A stretch of DNA of 16,164 nucleotides from NCBI GenBank assembly GCA_022771185.1, contig JALFCJ010000135.1, positions 1 to 16,164 of the forward strand, given 5' to 3'. Shown piece by piece: positions 1 through 5,938 of this stretch. This stretch comes from Spirochaetales bacterium (lineage in GTDB: Bacteria; Spirochaetota; Spirochaetia; Sphaerochaetales; Sphaerochaetaceae). The notes below the pieces were generated by a model, which saw nothing but the letters and a program-made list of their open reading frames with translations, had not been told where the DNA came from and did not search any database. A program made the translations under genes and the position numbers. The first letter of the stretch is position 1. The number at the start of each line of letters is the position of its first letter.

Positions 1-1538
1 GAAGCATATCTATTATAGCTTCTCTCTTCTCTTCCGTATCCTCTGTCTTCTCTTCTATCAGAGTACCTATCGCTCCTTCTATCGCTGAAGCGGGCTTCTC
101 TGTCTGAGTATCTGTCATTTCTTCTTTCGCTGTAACGGTCATTGTCTCTGTCGGAATATCTATCAGAGCGTCTATCGTTATAACGGGAAGAATCTCTATC
201 GGAGAATCTGTCGTTTCTTCTATCGCTGTAACGATCAAAGCTTCTGTCCCTGTCAGAGTATCTTCTGTCGTCTCTGTCCCTTCTCTCGCCATAGCGGGAT
301 GAACTTCTATCGGATCGTCTATCGTTTCTTCTATCCCCGTCTCTGCGATAAGAAGAGTCGGAACGTCTATCGTCTCTTCTCTCTCTTCTTTCACCGCCTC
401 TCTTTTCTTCTCTTTCGCTGCTCTTTACTTCACCATCGTCGAAAGAAAACGCTCTGGGAGCCGCCTTAACTCTTTTCTCCCCTCTGTCCATACTCTTCTC
501 TTCATTCAGCACCAGCCTTTCAGGTGCTCCTTCTGTCTCTTTAATCTCGTCCATTTTTTTATTCCTGTCCCCGTTTTTATAGTCTTTTCTTATTTTTCGG
601 GGTTTCTTTGCCATTTCCCAAACTCTGCAACTTCTTCTCTTTGTGGAGAAGTTCATTGCAGTCACATCCCTTGTTATCTCCTTGATCTCATACCAAGGGT
701 TCAAAATATTTCTGTCCAATCCAAAGCCACTTAGATTCTCTGAGAACAATACTATTCCATCATCGGAGAGAATCTTCCAAATTGCTGCAAGGAATGGAAC
801 ATGGTCCTTCTTTACGTCGAAATCTTCCGCTTTATGAGAATTTGAAAAAGCAGGAGGATCGAATATTACTATATCGTAGCGTCTATTCTCTTCTACAGCT
901 CTCTCTAGAAATGATCTGGCATCCTCGGCAACTACTTTATACTTGTTCTCGTCCAAGAAACCATTTCTCTCCAAGTTTCGTCTTGACCAAGCTGTATATA
1001 CATTGGATAGGTCTACACTCTCAACGCTTTCAGCCCCGCCTTTTGCAGCATAGACGCTGAAAGATGAAGTATAGGAGAAAAGATTAAGAACACGCTGGTT
1101 CTGAGACATCTCCATTAAGAGGCGTCTATTTTCAGCCATGTCCAAGAAGAGACCTGTATCTGCATATTTCTTGAGTTCGCACTCAAAAAGAAGTCCATTT
1201 TCCTTCACGATTACTGGGCACTCTTCATCCCCCTTCTCGTGTTGCTCTCTTCCTTCTCTCTTTTTCCTCTCTTTCCAGATTACTTTCTCCCTTTCTACAT
1301 AGAGAAAACGGGAAACAATATCGATGATTTCTGTTATTTCGTCATCGCTTCTAGGGTCTAGAGCATAATCCATGATCCTTGCATAAGGACCATAAAGGTC
1401 TACAGTAAGCTCCAGATCCTCAAGGGACCTGTCATAAACACGACATACATCTGAATCGGTGTTCTTCATCCAGCGCCTGGCTTCAAGGCCCTGAGACTTG
1501 AGGATTTTCCCGAAATCCTTTTTTAGATATTCTTCCAC
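1..1538 (-). CDS. RlmK-like 23S rRNA methyltransferase with long Arg/Asp/Ser-rich repetitive tail (3' end outside window)
   Basis: Class I SAM-dependent methyltransferase resembling the C-terminal (RlmK) half of E. coli RlmKL, which makes m7G2069 in 23S rRNA. My translation of the minus strand has one open frame from GTG at 1538 to the window edge (512 codons). It shows CRVYD (32-36), YADTGLFLD (125-133), the SAM-binding NLFSYT (152-157) with KGGAESVESVD (166-176), and the catalytic-type DPPAFSNS (227-234) followed by FDVKKDH (240-246). GTG 1538 is the first possible start after an in-frame stop and keeps the family's N-terminal helix, though no good Shine-Dalgarno precedes it. After about residue 310 the protein becomes lysine-rich and, from about residue 380, a degenerate repeat of SDRR, NDRY and YSDR units, probably disordered and perhaps RNA-binding. 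The family assignment is firm; the exact target base and the role of the tail are inferred. The stop codon lies left of the window. Confidence 0.85.
   Translation of the reverse strand, partial: MEEYLKKDFGKILKSQGLEARRWMKNTDSDVCRVYDRSLEDLELTVDLYGPYARIMDYALDPRSDDEITEIIDIVSRFLYVEREKVIWKERKKREGREQHEKGDEECPVIVKENGLLFECELKKYADTGLFLDMAENRRLLMEMSQNQRVLNLFSYTSSFSVYAAKGGAESVESVDLSNVYTAWSRRNLERNGFLDENKYKVVAEDARSFLERAVEENRRYDIVIFDPPAFSNSHKAEDFDVKKDHVPFLAAIWKILSDDGIVLFSENLSGFGLDRNILNPWYEIKEITRDVTAMNFSTKRRSCRVWEMAKKPRKIRKDYKNGDRNKKMDEIKETEGAPERLVLNEEKSMDRGEKRVKAAPRAFSFDDGEVKSSEREEKRGGERRERRDDRRSDSSYRRDGDRRNDRRSDRSSSRYGERRDRDDRRYSDRDRSFDRYSDRRNDRFSDRDSSRYNDRRSDRYSDRDNDRYSERRNDRYSDREARFSDRRSDRYSDRREDRGYGREERSYNRYA
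66..260 (-). repeat. In-frame tandem repeat encoding four YSDR...DR units
   Basis: Inside the tail of the methyltransferase, four consecutive units of 54, 48, 48 and 45 bases (boundaries near 206, 158 and 110) encode related 15-18 residue blocks. Each begins YSDR or FSDR and ends RRNDR or RRSDR. Every unit is two imperfect 8-residue halves, so the basic period is about 24 bases. Looser SDRR-type repetition extends to about 400 and to the left edge. The copies differ at many third positions, so the repeat is old or selected at the protein level rather than a fresh duplication. Confidence 0.75.
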
Positions 1539-1621
1539 ACCACGATATTATCCTATCGAGAAGAAAAAAAACAGTGGTTCTATTTGTTGTTTCCTCATCT
1601 ATGAGTTAATATTTATCTAAC

Positions 1622-2101
1622 ATGTATGACGAAGAGACATTAGAATTTATAAAAGAAAGGGAAGAGAAGCTTGGAGGCCAGCTTCTGTTGCGCACTTATG
1701 CAACCTGGTTTGCAGAAGTGGGAGGAGAAAGACGAGAGTTCGGAGTCTTCTTGTACAGTGATGGAAAAACTCTGGTCATCGAAGACTTCTTCAGACCTGC
1801 AAAAGTCTTGGGTTATGAAATAGAGACCAAAAGGGAAAAAGAGAGAAGAAAGGATTACAAAAAGATGGAGATCTTTATTCCTATAGAGAATATCGCTTCT
1901 GTTGACTTAGTCACAAAGGGAAAGGCAGAAACAGCTCTGAAGACTGGGAATACAGATATCATTTCTGCAGGAGGTGTTTCCAAGTTACTCTGTCGCACGG
2001 TCACTATGATAAAAACTGGAAATCGTACATTCTTTTTTGAGATTCCTGATTACAAAAAGTTTTATGATGAAATAAATAGATTCAAGAATAAGGAGAACTG
2101 A
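1622..2101 (+). CDS. Conserved-looking protein of unknown function, upstream partner of phosphomannomutase
   Basis: Protein of 159 residues that I do not recognise. It has no signal peptide, no membrane segment and no cysteine cluster, so it is probably cytoplasmic. It starts with an acidic, charged helix (residues 1-18). A run of alternating hydrophobic strands follows, then a very basic stretch near residues 68-80 (KREKERRKDYKK). It ends with strand-like RTFFFEIPD and a helix KKFYDEINRF, an outline compatible with a small beta-barrel/PH-like fold, but this is only a guess. ATG 1622 is the only sensible start. It has no Shine-Dalgarno, and a weak promoter (TTGTTT at 1587, TATTTA at 1610) would place the transcript start almost on the ATG. 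The stop lies 2 bases before the phosphomannomutase start, so the two are almost certainly cotranscribed. Confidence 0.75.
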   Translation: MYDEETLEFIKEREEKLGGQLLLRTYATWFAEVGGERREFGVFLYSDGKTLVIEDFFRPAKVLGYEIETKREKERRKDYKKMEIFIPIENIASVDLVTKGKAETALKTGNTDIISAGGVSKLLCRTVTMIKTGNRTFFFEIPDYKKFYDEINRFKNKEN

Positions 2102-2103
2102 AT

Positions 2104-3447
2104 ATGAGTGCATTCAAAGCATACGACATTCGCGGTGTCTGGGGTAAAGATTTCAATGAAGACACTGTCTATAAAATCGGATACTTTTTACCTGAGTTAT
2201 TAAATACAGACCACGTTGTTGTAGGACGCGATGTAAGAGCATCATCCCCTGTCATCCACGATAGGCTTGTGGAAGGCATCACAGATAGAGGCGCAGATGT
2301 ATGGGATCTTGGATTAAGCACAACTCCAATGGTTTATTGGGCTACCACTCATCTTAATGCAGACGCTTCTGTGCAGATTACTGCTTCCCATAACCCAGCA
2401 GAATACAATGGACTGAAGATAAGCCGCACAGGTGCTCTTCCTGTAGGAGGGAACAGTGGACTCAAAGACCTGGAGAAGATGGTAAATGAGAAGGAAGTAG
2501 TTCCAAGTGAGAAGAAGGGCAGCGTAAAAGATTACTCTTTTGTAAGAGACGAGTATGTAGAATACTTCCTCCCTCTTTCTAAGGGACTAGAAGACCTTAA
2601 CATCTCCCTCGACTGCTCCAACGGTATGTCAAACCTTGTAATTAAAGATATTCTTGCAAACAACAAGAACATCCACTACATCTATGATTACTTCGATGGC
2701 ACCTTCCCTAATCATGAGCCAAACCCTCTTGAAGAGAAGAACTGCAGGGATCTGGAGAAAGAAGTAATCAAAAACAAGAGCGACGTAGGCGTAATCTACG
2801 ATGGAGACGCAGACAGAGTCATTTTCGTCGACGATAAGGGCCAGTGGATCCAGCCTGACTATGTAACAGCTGTCCTCGGCTACTACTATGGTAAGCAGGG
2901 AAGAAAGGGTAATGCCCTTTGTGATATCAGAACAAGTAAGAGCACAACAGATTATCTGGAGAAGAATGGATGGAACTGCACTCTTTGGAAGGTAGGCCAT
3001 GCTTTTGCAAAGATCAAGATCAGAGAGATCAAAGGTATCTTCGGAGGCGAGCTTGCAGGCCACTATTACTTCCAGGATTTCGGCAACTGCGACAGCGGTG
3101 TTCTTGCTTCTCTCTTGGTTCTCCATGTAGTCGAGGACCTGAAGAAAGAAGGAAAGAAACTGTCAGACCTCCTATCTGAAATAGTGACATATGCTAACTC
3201 TAGTGAGACCAACTTCAAGCTTGAGAACAAAGATGGAGCCATTGATGCCCTCTACAAAAAGTATGCACCTGGGGCAGAGAAAGTCATGGACTTCGATGGA
3301 TATAGAATCGAATACAGCGACTGGTGGTTTAATGTTCGTAAGTCAAATACAGAACCATACTTGAGAATAGTAGCCGAGGCAAAAGACGAGAATCTCCTTA
3401 AAGAGAAGATGGAAGAAATATCTGCTATCATTCACCAGTTTAGCTAA
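2104..3447 (+). CDS. manB: Phosphomannomutase/phosphoglucomutase
   Basis: Alpha-D-phosphohexomutase of the bacterial PMM/PGM type. It interconverts mannose-1-/6-phosphate and/or glucose-1-/6-phosphate in the cytoplasm, feeding GDP-mannose or glycogen/envelope sugar synthesis. All four signatures are present in order: the catalytic phosphoserine loop TASHNP (93-98, Ser95), the metal loop DGDADR (233-238), the sugar-binding loop GGELAGHYYF (from 314), and the phosphate-binding loop KSNTEPYLR (413-421). The length, 447 residues, is typical for PMM/PGM. The start has a strong Shine-Dalgarno (AAGGAGA). The gene follows an unknown 159-residue protein by 2 bases and ends in a strong terminator. Substrate preference (mannose against glucose) cannot be settled from the sequence. 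Two other, quite different phosphohexomutases lie further right. Confidence 0.93.
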   Translation: MSAFKAYDIRGVWGKDFNEDTVYKIGYFLPELLNTDHVVVGRDVRASSPVIHDRLVEGITDRGADVWDLGLSTTPMVYWATTHLNADASVQITASHNPAEYNGLKISRTGALPVGGNSGLKDLEKMVNEKEVVPSEKKGSVKDYSFVRDEYVEYFLPLSKGLEDLNISLDCSNGMSNLVIKDILANNKNIHYIYDYFDGTFPNHEPNPLEEKNCRDLEKEVIKNKSDVGVIYDGDADRVIFVDDKGQWIQPDYVTAVLGYYYGKQGRKGNALCDIRTSKSTTDYLEKNGWNCTLWKVGHAFAKIKIREIKGIFGGELAGHYYFQDFGNCDSGVLASLLVLHVVEDLKKEGKKLSDLLSEIVTYANSSETNFKLENKDGAIDALYKKYAPGAEKVMDFDGYRIEYSDWWFNVRKSNTEPYLRIVAEAKDENLLKEKMEEISAIIHQFS

Positions 3448-3452
3448 CACGG

Positions 3453-3487
3453 TGCCACCTTCGGGTGGCATTTACTTTTCTCTTTTT
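3453..3487 (+). terminator. Rho-independent terminator after phosphomannomutase
   Basis: Perfect 7-bp stem TGCCACC/GGTGGCA closed by a stable TTCG tetraloop (3453-3470), starting 6 bases after the phosphomannomutase stop and followed by a T-rich run (TTTACTTTTCTCTTTTT). It separates the phosphomannomutase operon from the cassette to its right. Confidence 0.9.
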
Positions 3488-3514
3488 GATACAAATATCA
3501 AACATTTATATATT

Positions 3515-3566
3515 TTGTATTTTTATATTAAAATTAATTTATAACAATGTAATTATTATTACATTG
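3515..3566 (+). promoter_or_regulatory. AT-rich promoter region with 9-bp inverted repeat (possible operator)
   Basis: A perfect inverted repeat, CAATGTAAT (3545-3553) and ATTACATTG (3558-3566) around a 4-base spacer, lies just upstream of the likely start of the 3585 gene. A plausible -35 TTGTAT (3515-3520) and -10 TATAAC (3540-3545, spacing 19) precede it. The repeat would therefore sit at the transcript start, a classic repressor position. The surrounding 3480-3560 stretch is strikingly AT-rich compared with neighbouring coding DNA. The promoter assignment is weak; the inverted repeat itself is exact. Confidence 0.45.
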
Positions 3567-3584
3567 GGTGCATATTTAACCTTA

Positions 3585-4271
3585 TTGGTCTCTAAAGACG
3601 TGTCTCAAGAAGAATGGGATCCTATATTTAAAGAAAGCGTCAAGATGCTTGATACTTTCCCTTTGGCTATGGAGAAGACAAAAGTAATAAAGGGATATCC
3701 TTTTAACTGCCTAGTTAAGGCAGAGTATAAAGAGGGCTCCGATCATTGGGAAACCTGCGGTAATTATGATTATATGGACTCTGCTGAAACCCAATACTTC
3801 CCACGGTACTTAAAATGCTACGATGGTGTTGTTTCGGATGTAAAAGATCCACTTATCAAAAGGTATGACTATAGAATAGACAACAGTTTCTATGTCTTTG
3901 GGAACAAAATTCAAATGTGTTCTTATGGTCTATATCTATTAGCCATAGCAATGATGGTAGAGCATAGGCTTCCAGGTAGAACATATACTTATGGCGATAT
4001 CTATAATCCACAAATAGAAAGAGCTGTTGAAGTTGCAAATAGCGTTCTAGATTATAACATTTCTCTTCCTGATAATTTCTCTCTCGAAAAGCTGTTTAAG
4101 CGAATCAACGATTTTCCCATTCCAGAAAATGACAAGCTGAAACTTCTAAATAGTGAAGCACGCTTTTTATGGACAGAAGAAGAATGGAGATTTATTGAGA
4201 AAAACTTCTCTAAAGAAGCAATAGATAGCGTTTACAAAGCAAAGCCGGACTTTGCATCTATGGAACAATGA
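3585..4271 (+). CDS. Unrecognised soluble protein, first gene of a two-gene cassette
   Basis: I do not recognise this family. From the preferred start the product has about 228 residues, with no signal peptide or convincing membrane helix. It is rich in aromatic residues (many Tyr, Trp and Phe) and acidic, with segments such as ETQYFPRYLK, YRIDNSFYVFGN and a terminal helix-rich part ending TEEEWRFIEKNF. The frame stays open to GTG 3465, but that start lies inside the terminator hairpin and would add an artificial hydrophobic leader from AT-rich non-coding DNA. Starts compatible with the promoter are TTG 3564, TTG 3585 or GTG 3600. None has a strong Shine-Dalgarno, so the start is uncertain by about 35 bases. 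The next gene follows 12 bases after the stop. Small two-gene cassettes of this look are often acquired or immunity-type genes, but nothing in the sequence proves that. Confidence 0.7.
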   Translation: MVSKDVSQEEWDPIFKESVKMLDTFPLAMEKTKVIKGYPFNCLVKAEYKEGSDHWETCGNYDYMDSAETQYFPRYLKCYDGVVSDVKDPLIKRYDYRIDNSFYVFGNKIQMCSYGLYLLAIAMMVEHRLPGRTYTYGDIYNPQIERAVEVANSVLDYNISLPDNFSLEKLFKRINDFPIPENDKLKLLNSEARFLWTEEEWRFIEKNFSKEAIDSVYKAKPDFASMEQ

Positions 4272-4283
4272 GGAGAGGCTATT

Positions 4284-4634
4284 ATGAGCAACCAGAATTC
4301 TACAAAAAATAAACTGACTGAAGACGATAAAGAAATATTTAGAAGCATTCTGAAAGAAACAAAAACGTATCGAAAAGACAGAGAATACTTGGCGCTAAGT
4401 AGTGCGAGCGCAGAAGATAGAATCGAATTTCTTTCAGAGTGGAGTTTGGACCACTCGGCCTGTTTTGTTGATAAACTTTGGGAGTTGATGGTATTAAGAA
4501 CTCAGTGTGATTTGGAGGAGTTCTATCTGATTTATACCATATTGACCAAAATACATTGGAAATTTGGATACAGTCCTTTCTATATTCGTTTGCTCATTCA
4601 AGGAACAGACATCAAGAAATTAATAGAAGATTAA
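4284..4634 (+). CDS. Unrecognised small protein, second gene of the cassette
   Basis: Protein of 116 residues with a good Shine-Dalgarno (GAGGAGAG) ahead of ATG 4284, 12 bases after the preceding stop, so the two genes form one operon. The first 40 residues are charged and probably helical (TEDDKEIFRSILKETKTYRKDREY). The rest is aromatic and hydrophobic but does not form a clean membrane segment (DKLWELMVLRTQCDLEEFYLIYTILTKIHWKFGYSPFYIRLLIQG). It is probably an all-helical cytoplasmic protein. I recognise no motif or family. Close pairing with the equally obscure upstream gene suggests they act together or were acquired together. Confidence 0.75.
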   Translation: MSNQNSTKNKLTEDDKEIFRSILKETKTYRKDREYLALSSASAEDRIEFLSEWSLDHSACFVDKLWELMVLRTQCDLEEFYLIYTILTKIHWKFGYSPFYIRLLIQGTDIKKLIED

Positions 4635-4656
4635 TTTTATCAAAATTAGTTACTTC

Positions 4657-4675
4657 TGTTATTAATAACATTTTT
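4657..4675 (+). terminator. Palindrome plus T run after the cassette (weak terminator or operator)
   Basis: A perfect 14-bp palindrome TGTTATTAATAACA (4657-4670) is followed directly by TTTTT (4671-4675), 23 bases after the stop of the second cassette gene. As RNA it could form only a short AU-rich stem, so termination would be weak. As DNA it could equally be a dimeric regulator site for the alcohol dehydrogenase operon. Confidence 0.35.
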
Positions 4676-4704
4676 ACAATAAAACGTCAGAATAAATAGT
4701 GACC

Positions 4705-4739
4705 ATTCATGCTTTTTCAATTATTATCGGGGCATGAAT
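4705..4739 (+). promoter_or_regulatory. Inverted repeat enclosing the alcohol dehydrogenase start codon
   Basis: Perfect 8-bp arms ATTCATGC (4705-4712) and GCATGAAT (4732-4739). The right arm contains the ATG (4734) of the alcohol dehydrogenase. In RNA the stem extends by three U-G pairs (4713-4715 with 4729-4731), which would also bury the GGGG that is the only Shine-Dalgarno candidate. It could control translation start, or act as a DNA operator if transcription begins inside it. Confidence 0.45.
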
Positions 4740-5936
4740 ATTTTCAAAAAAGCATATTGCAGAATCTTTCAATTCTGTTTCTGGGCTGTATACCCACTCC
4801 TTCCCTATAGAGAACCTGAGCTAGTTGAGAATGGTCTTGAGGGCCTATCTTCTGTAATCAAGAAAGAGAATAAACACCATCCATTGGTTGTAACAGACCA
4901 AGGAGTAAAGAAAGTGGGTCTTTTGGATAAAGTCACATCAGTTCTTGATGAAAGAAACATCGTCTACTCTGTATACTCGGATGTTGTTGCAAACCCGACT
5001 ACAGAGAATGTGGAGAGAGCCCTGATTAAATATAAAGAAGAGGGCTGCGACTCCATTATCGCCATCGGCGGAGGATCCTCAATCGACACTGCAAAGGCTT
5101 TGGGAGCAAGAGTTGCAAATCCAAAGAAACCTCTTTCAAAGATGAAGGGAATACTTAGAGTAAGAAAGAGAATACCACTTTTGATCGCAATACCTACAAC
5201 CGCAGGAACTGGCAGTGAAACTACTCTTGCTTCTGTCATCGTCGATAAAGAGACAAGACATAAATATGCTATTAACGACTTTCCTTTAATCCCTCGCTAT
5301 GCCCTCTTGGATCCAGAGATGACCAGGTCTCTTCCTCCAACACTAACATCCACCACAGGTATGGATGCCCTTACTCACGCCGTAGAAGCTTATATCGGGA
5401 AATCCAACCACAGAATGACCAAGATTGAAGCAAAGATAGCAGTGAGACTAATCATTGGAAATATTGAGAGAGCTTATAAAGATGGAAACGATATGGAGGC
5501 AAGGGCGGCTATGCTCAGGGCTTCTTATCTTGCAGGATGCTCCTTTACCAGATCCTATGTAGGTTACGTCCATGCTGTTGCACACTCTTTGGGTGGAAAG
5601 TACAACATTCCTCACGGATATGCAAACGCTGTTATCCTCCCCACAGTCCTCGATAGCTACAGGCCTGGAATCGACAGAAAGTTATGGAAACTGGCAATAG
5701 CCGCTAACCTAGCAGACGAATTGACTCCAGTAAAAGCTGGCGCCGATGCGTTTATGGATAAAATCAAGAGCCTCAACAATGAGTTTGGCATTCCATCTGT
5801 GATACCTGAAATAAAAGACGAGGATATTCCTCAGCTTTCAAAGTATGCAGATAAAGAAGCAAACCCTCTTTATCCTGTTCCGAAACTAATGAATGCCAAA
5901 GAACTCAGTGTATTCTATAATAAGCTAAAGGGCTGA
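4734..5936 (+). CDS. Iron-containing (group III) alcohol dehydrogenase
   Basis: NAD(P)-dependent, metal-dependent alcohol dehydrogenase that reduces aldehydes or ketones to alcohols, or the reverse. The nucleotide-binding GGGSSID lies at 112-118 and the TTAGTGSE motif at 155-162. By alignment in mind to lactaldehyde reductase FucO, the metal ligands are Asp211 and His215 (GMDALTHAVEAY) and His280 and His294 (HAVAHSLGG, IPHG). Length 400 is normal, although the first 25 residues (aromatic, FQFCFWAVYPLLPY) are an unusual hydrophobic lead-in that could be a membrane-associating helix. The start ATG lies within a hairpin-forming sequence. The aldehyde dehydrogenase follows 2 bases after the stop, so the two make one aldehyde/alcohol-handling operon. 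The exact substrate is not predictable. Confidence 0.92.
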   Translation: MNIFKKAYCRIFQFCFWAVYPLLPYREPELVENGLEGLSSVIKKENKHHPLVVTDQGVKKVGLLDKVTSVLDERNIVYSVYSDVVANPTTENVERALIKYKEEGCDSIIAIGGGSSIDTAKALGARVANPKKPLSKMKGILRVRKRIPLLIAIPTTAGTGSETTLASVIVDKETRHKYAINDFPLIPRYALLDPEMTRSLPPTLTSTTGMDALTHAVEAYIGKSNHRMTKIEAKIAVRLIIGNIERAYKDGNDMEARAAMLRASYLAGCSFTRSYVGYVHAVAHSLGGKYNIPHGYANAVILPTVLDSYRPGIDRKLWKLAIAANLADELTPVKAGADAFMDKIKSLNNEFGIPSVIPEIKDEDIPQLSKYADKEANPLYPVPKLMNAKELSVFYNKLKG

Positions 5937-5938
5937 TT

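Noticed and set aside
1..400. Possible CRISPR array or non-coding satellite in the repeated left end
   Set aside because: The units are degenerate, in frame and vary at codon third positions, with no constant repeat and unique spacers. They encode the tail of the methyltransferase.
1..614. Separate gene for an Arg-rich protein starting at ATG 614 or ATG 554
   Set aside because: Both ATGs are in frame with the methyltransferase (residues 309 and 329) with no intervening stop, so one fused product is simpler. An internal start remains possible and is noted as a finding.
643..1060. Two short plus-strand open frames within the methyltransferase gene
   Set aside because: They are shadows on the opposite strand of the conserved SAM-binding and DPPAF regions.
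2629..3126. 165-residue open frame antisense to phosphomannomutase
   Set aside because: It is fully covered by the well-supported manB frame, has no ribosome site and no family resemblance. The same holds for antisense frames over the alcohol dehydrogenase, pgcA, dpaL and the 13009 gene.
3465..3584. N-terminal extension of the cassette protein starting at GTG 3465, with an apparent membrane segment
   Set aside because: It starts inside the terminator hairpin of manB and crosses the AT-rich promoter region. The hydrophobic residues are what AT-rich non-coding DNA encodes by chance.
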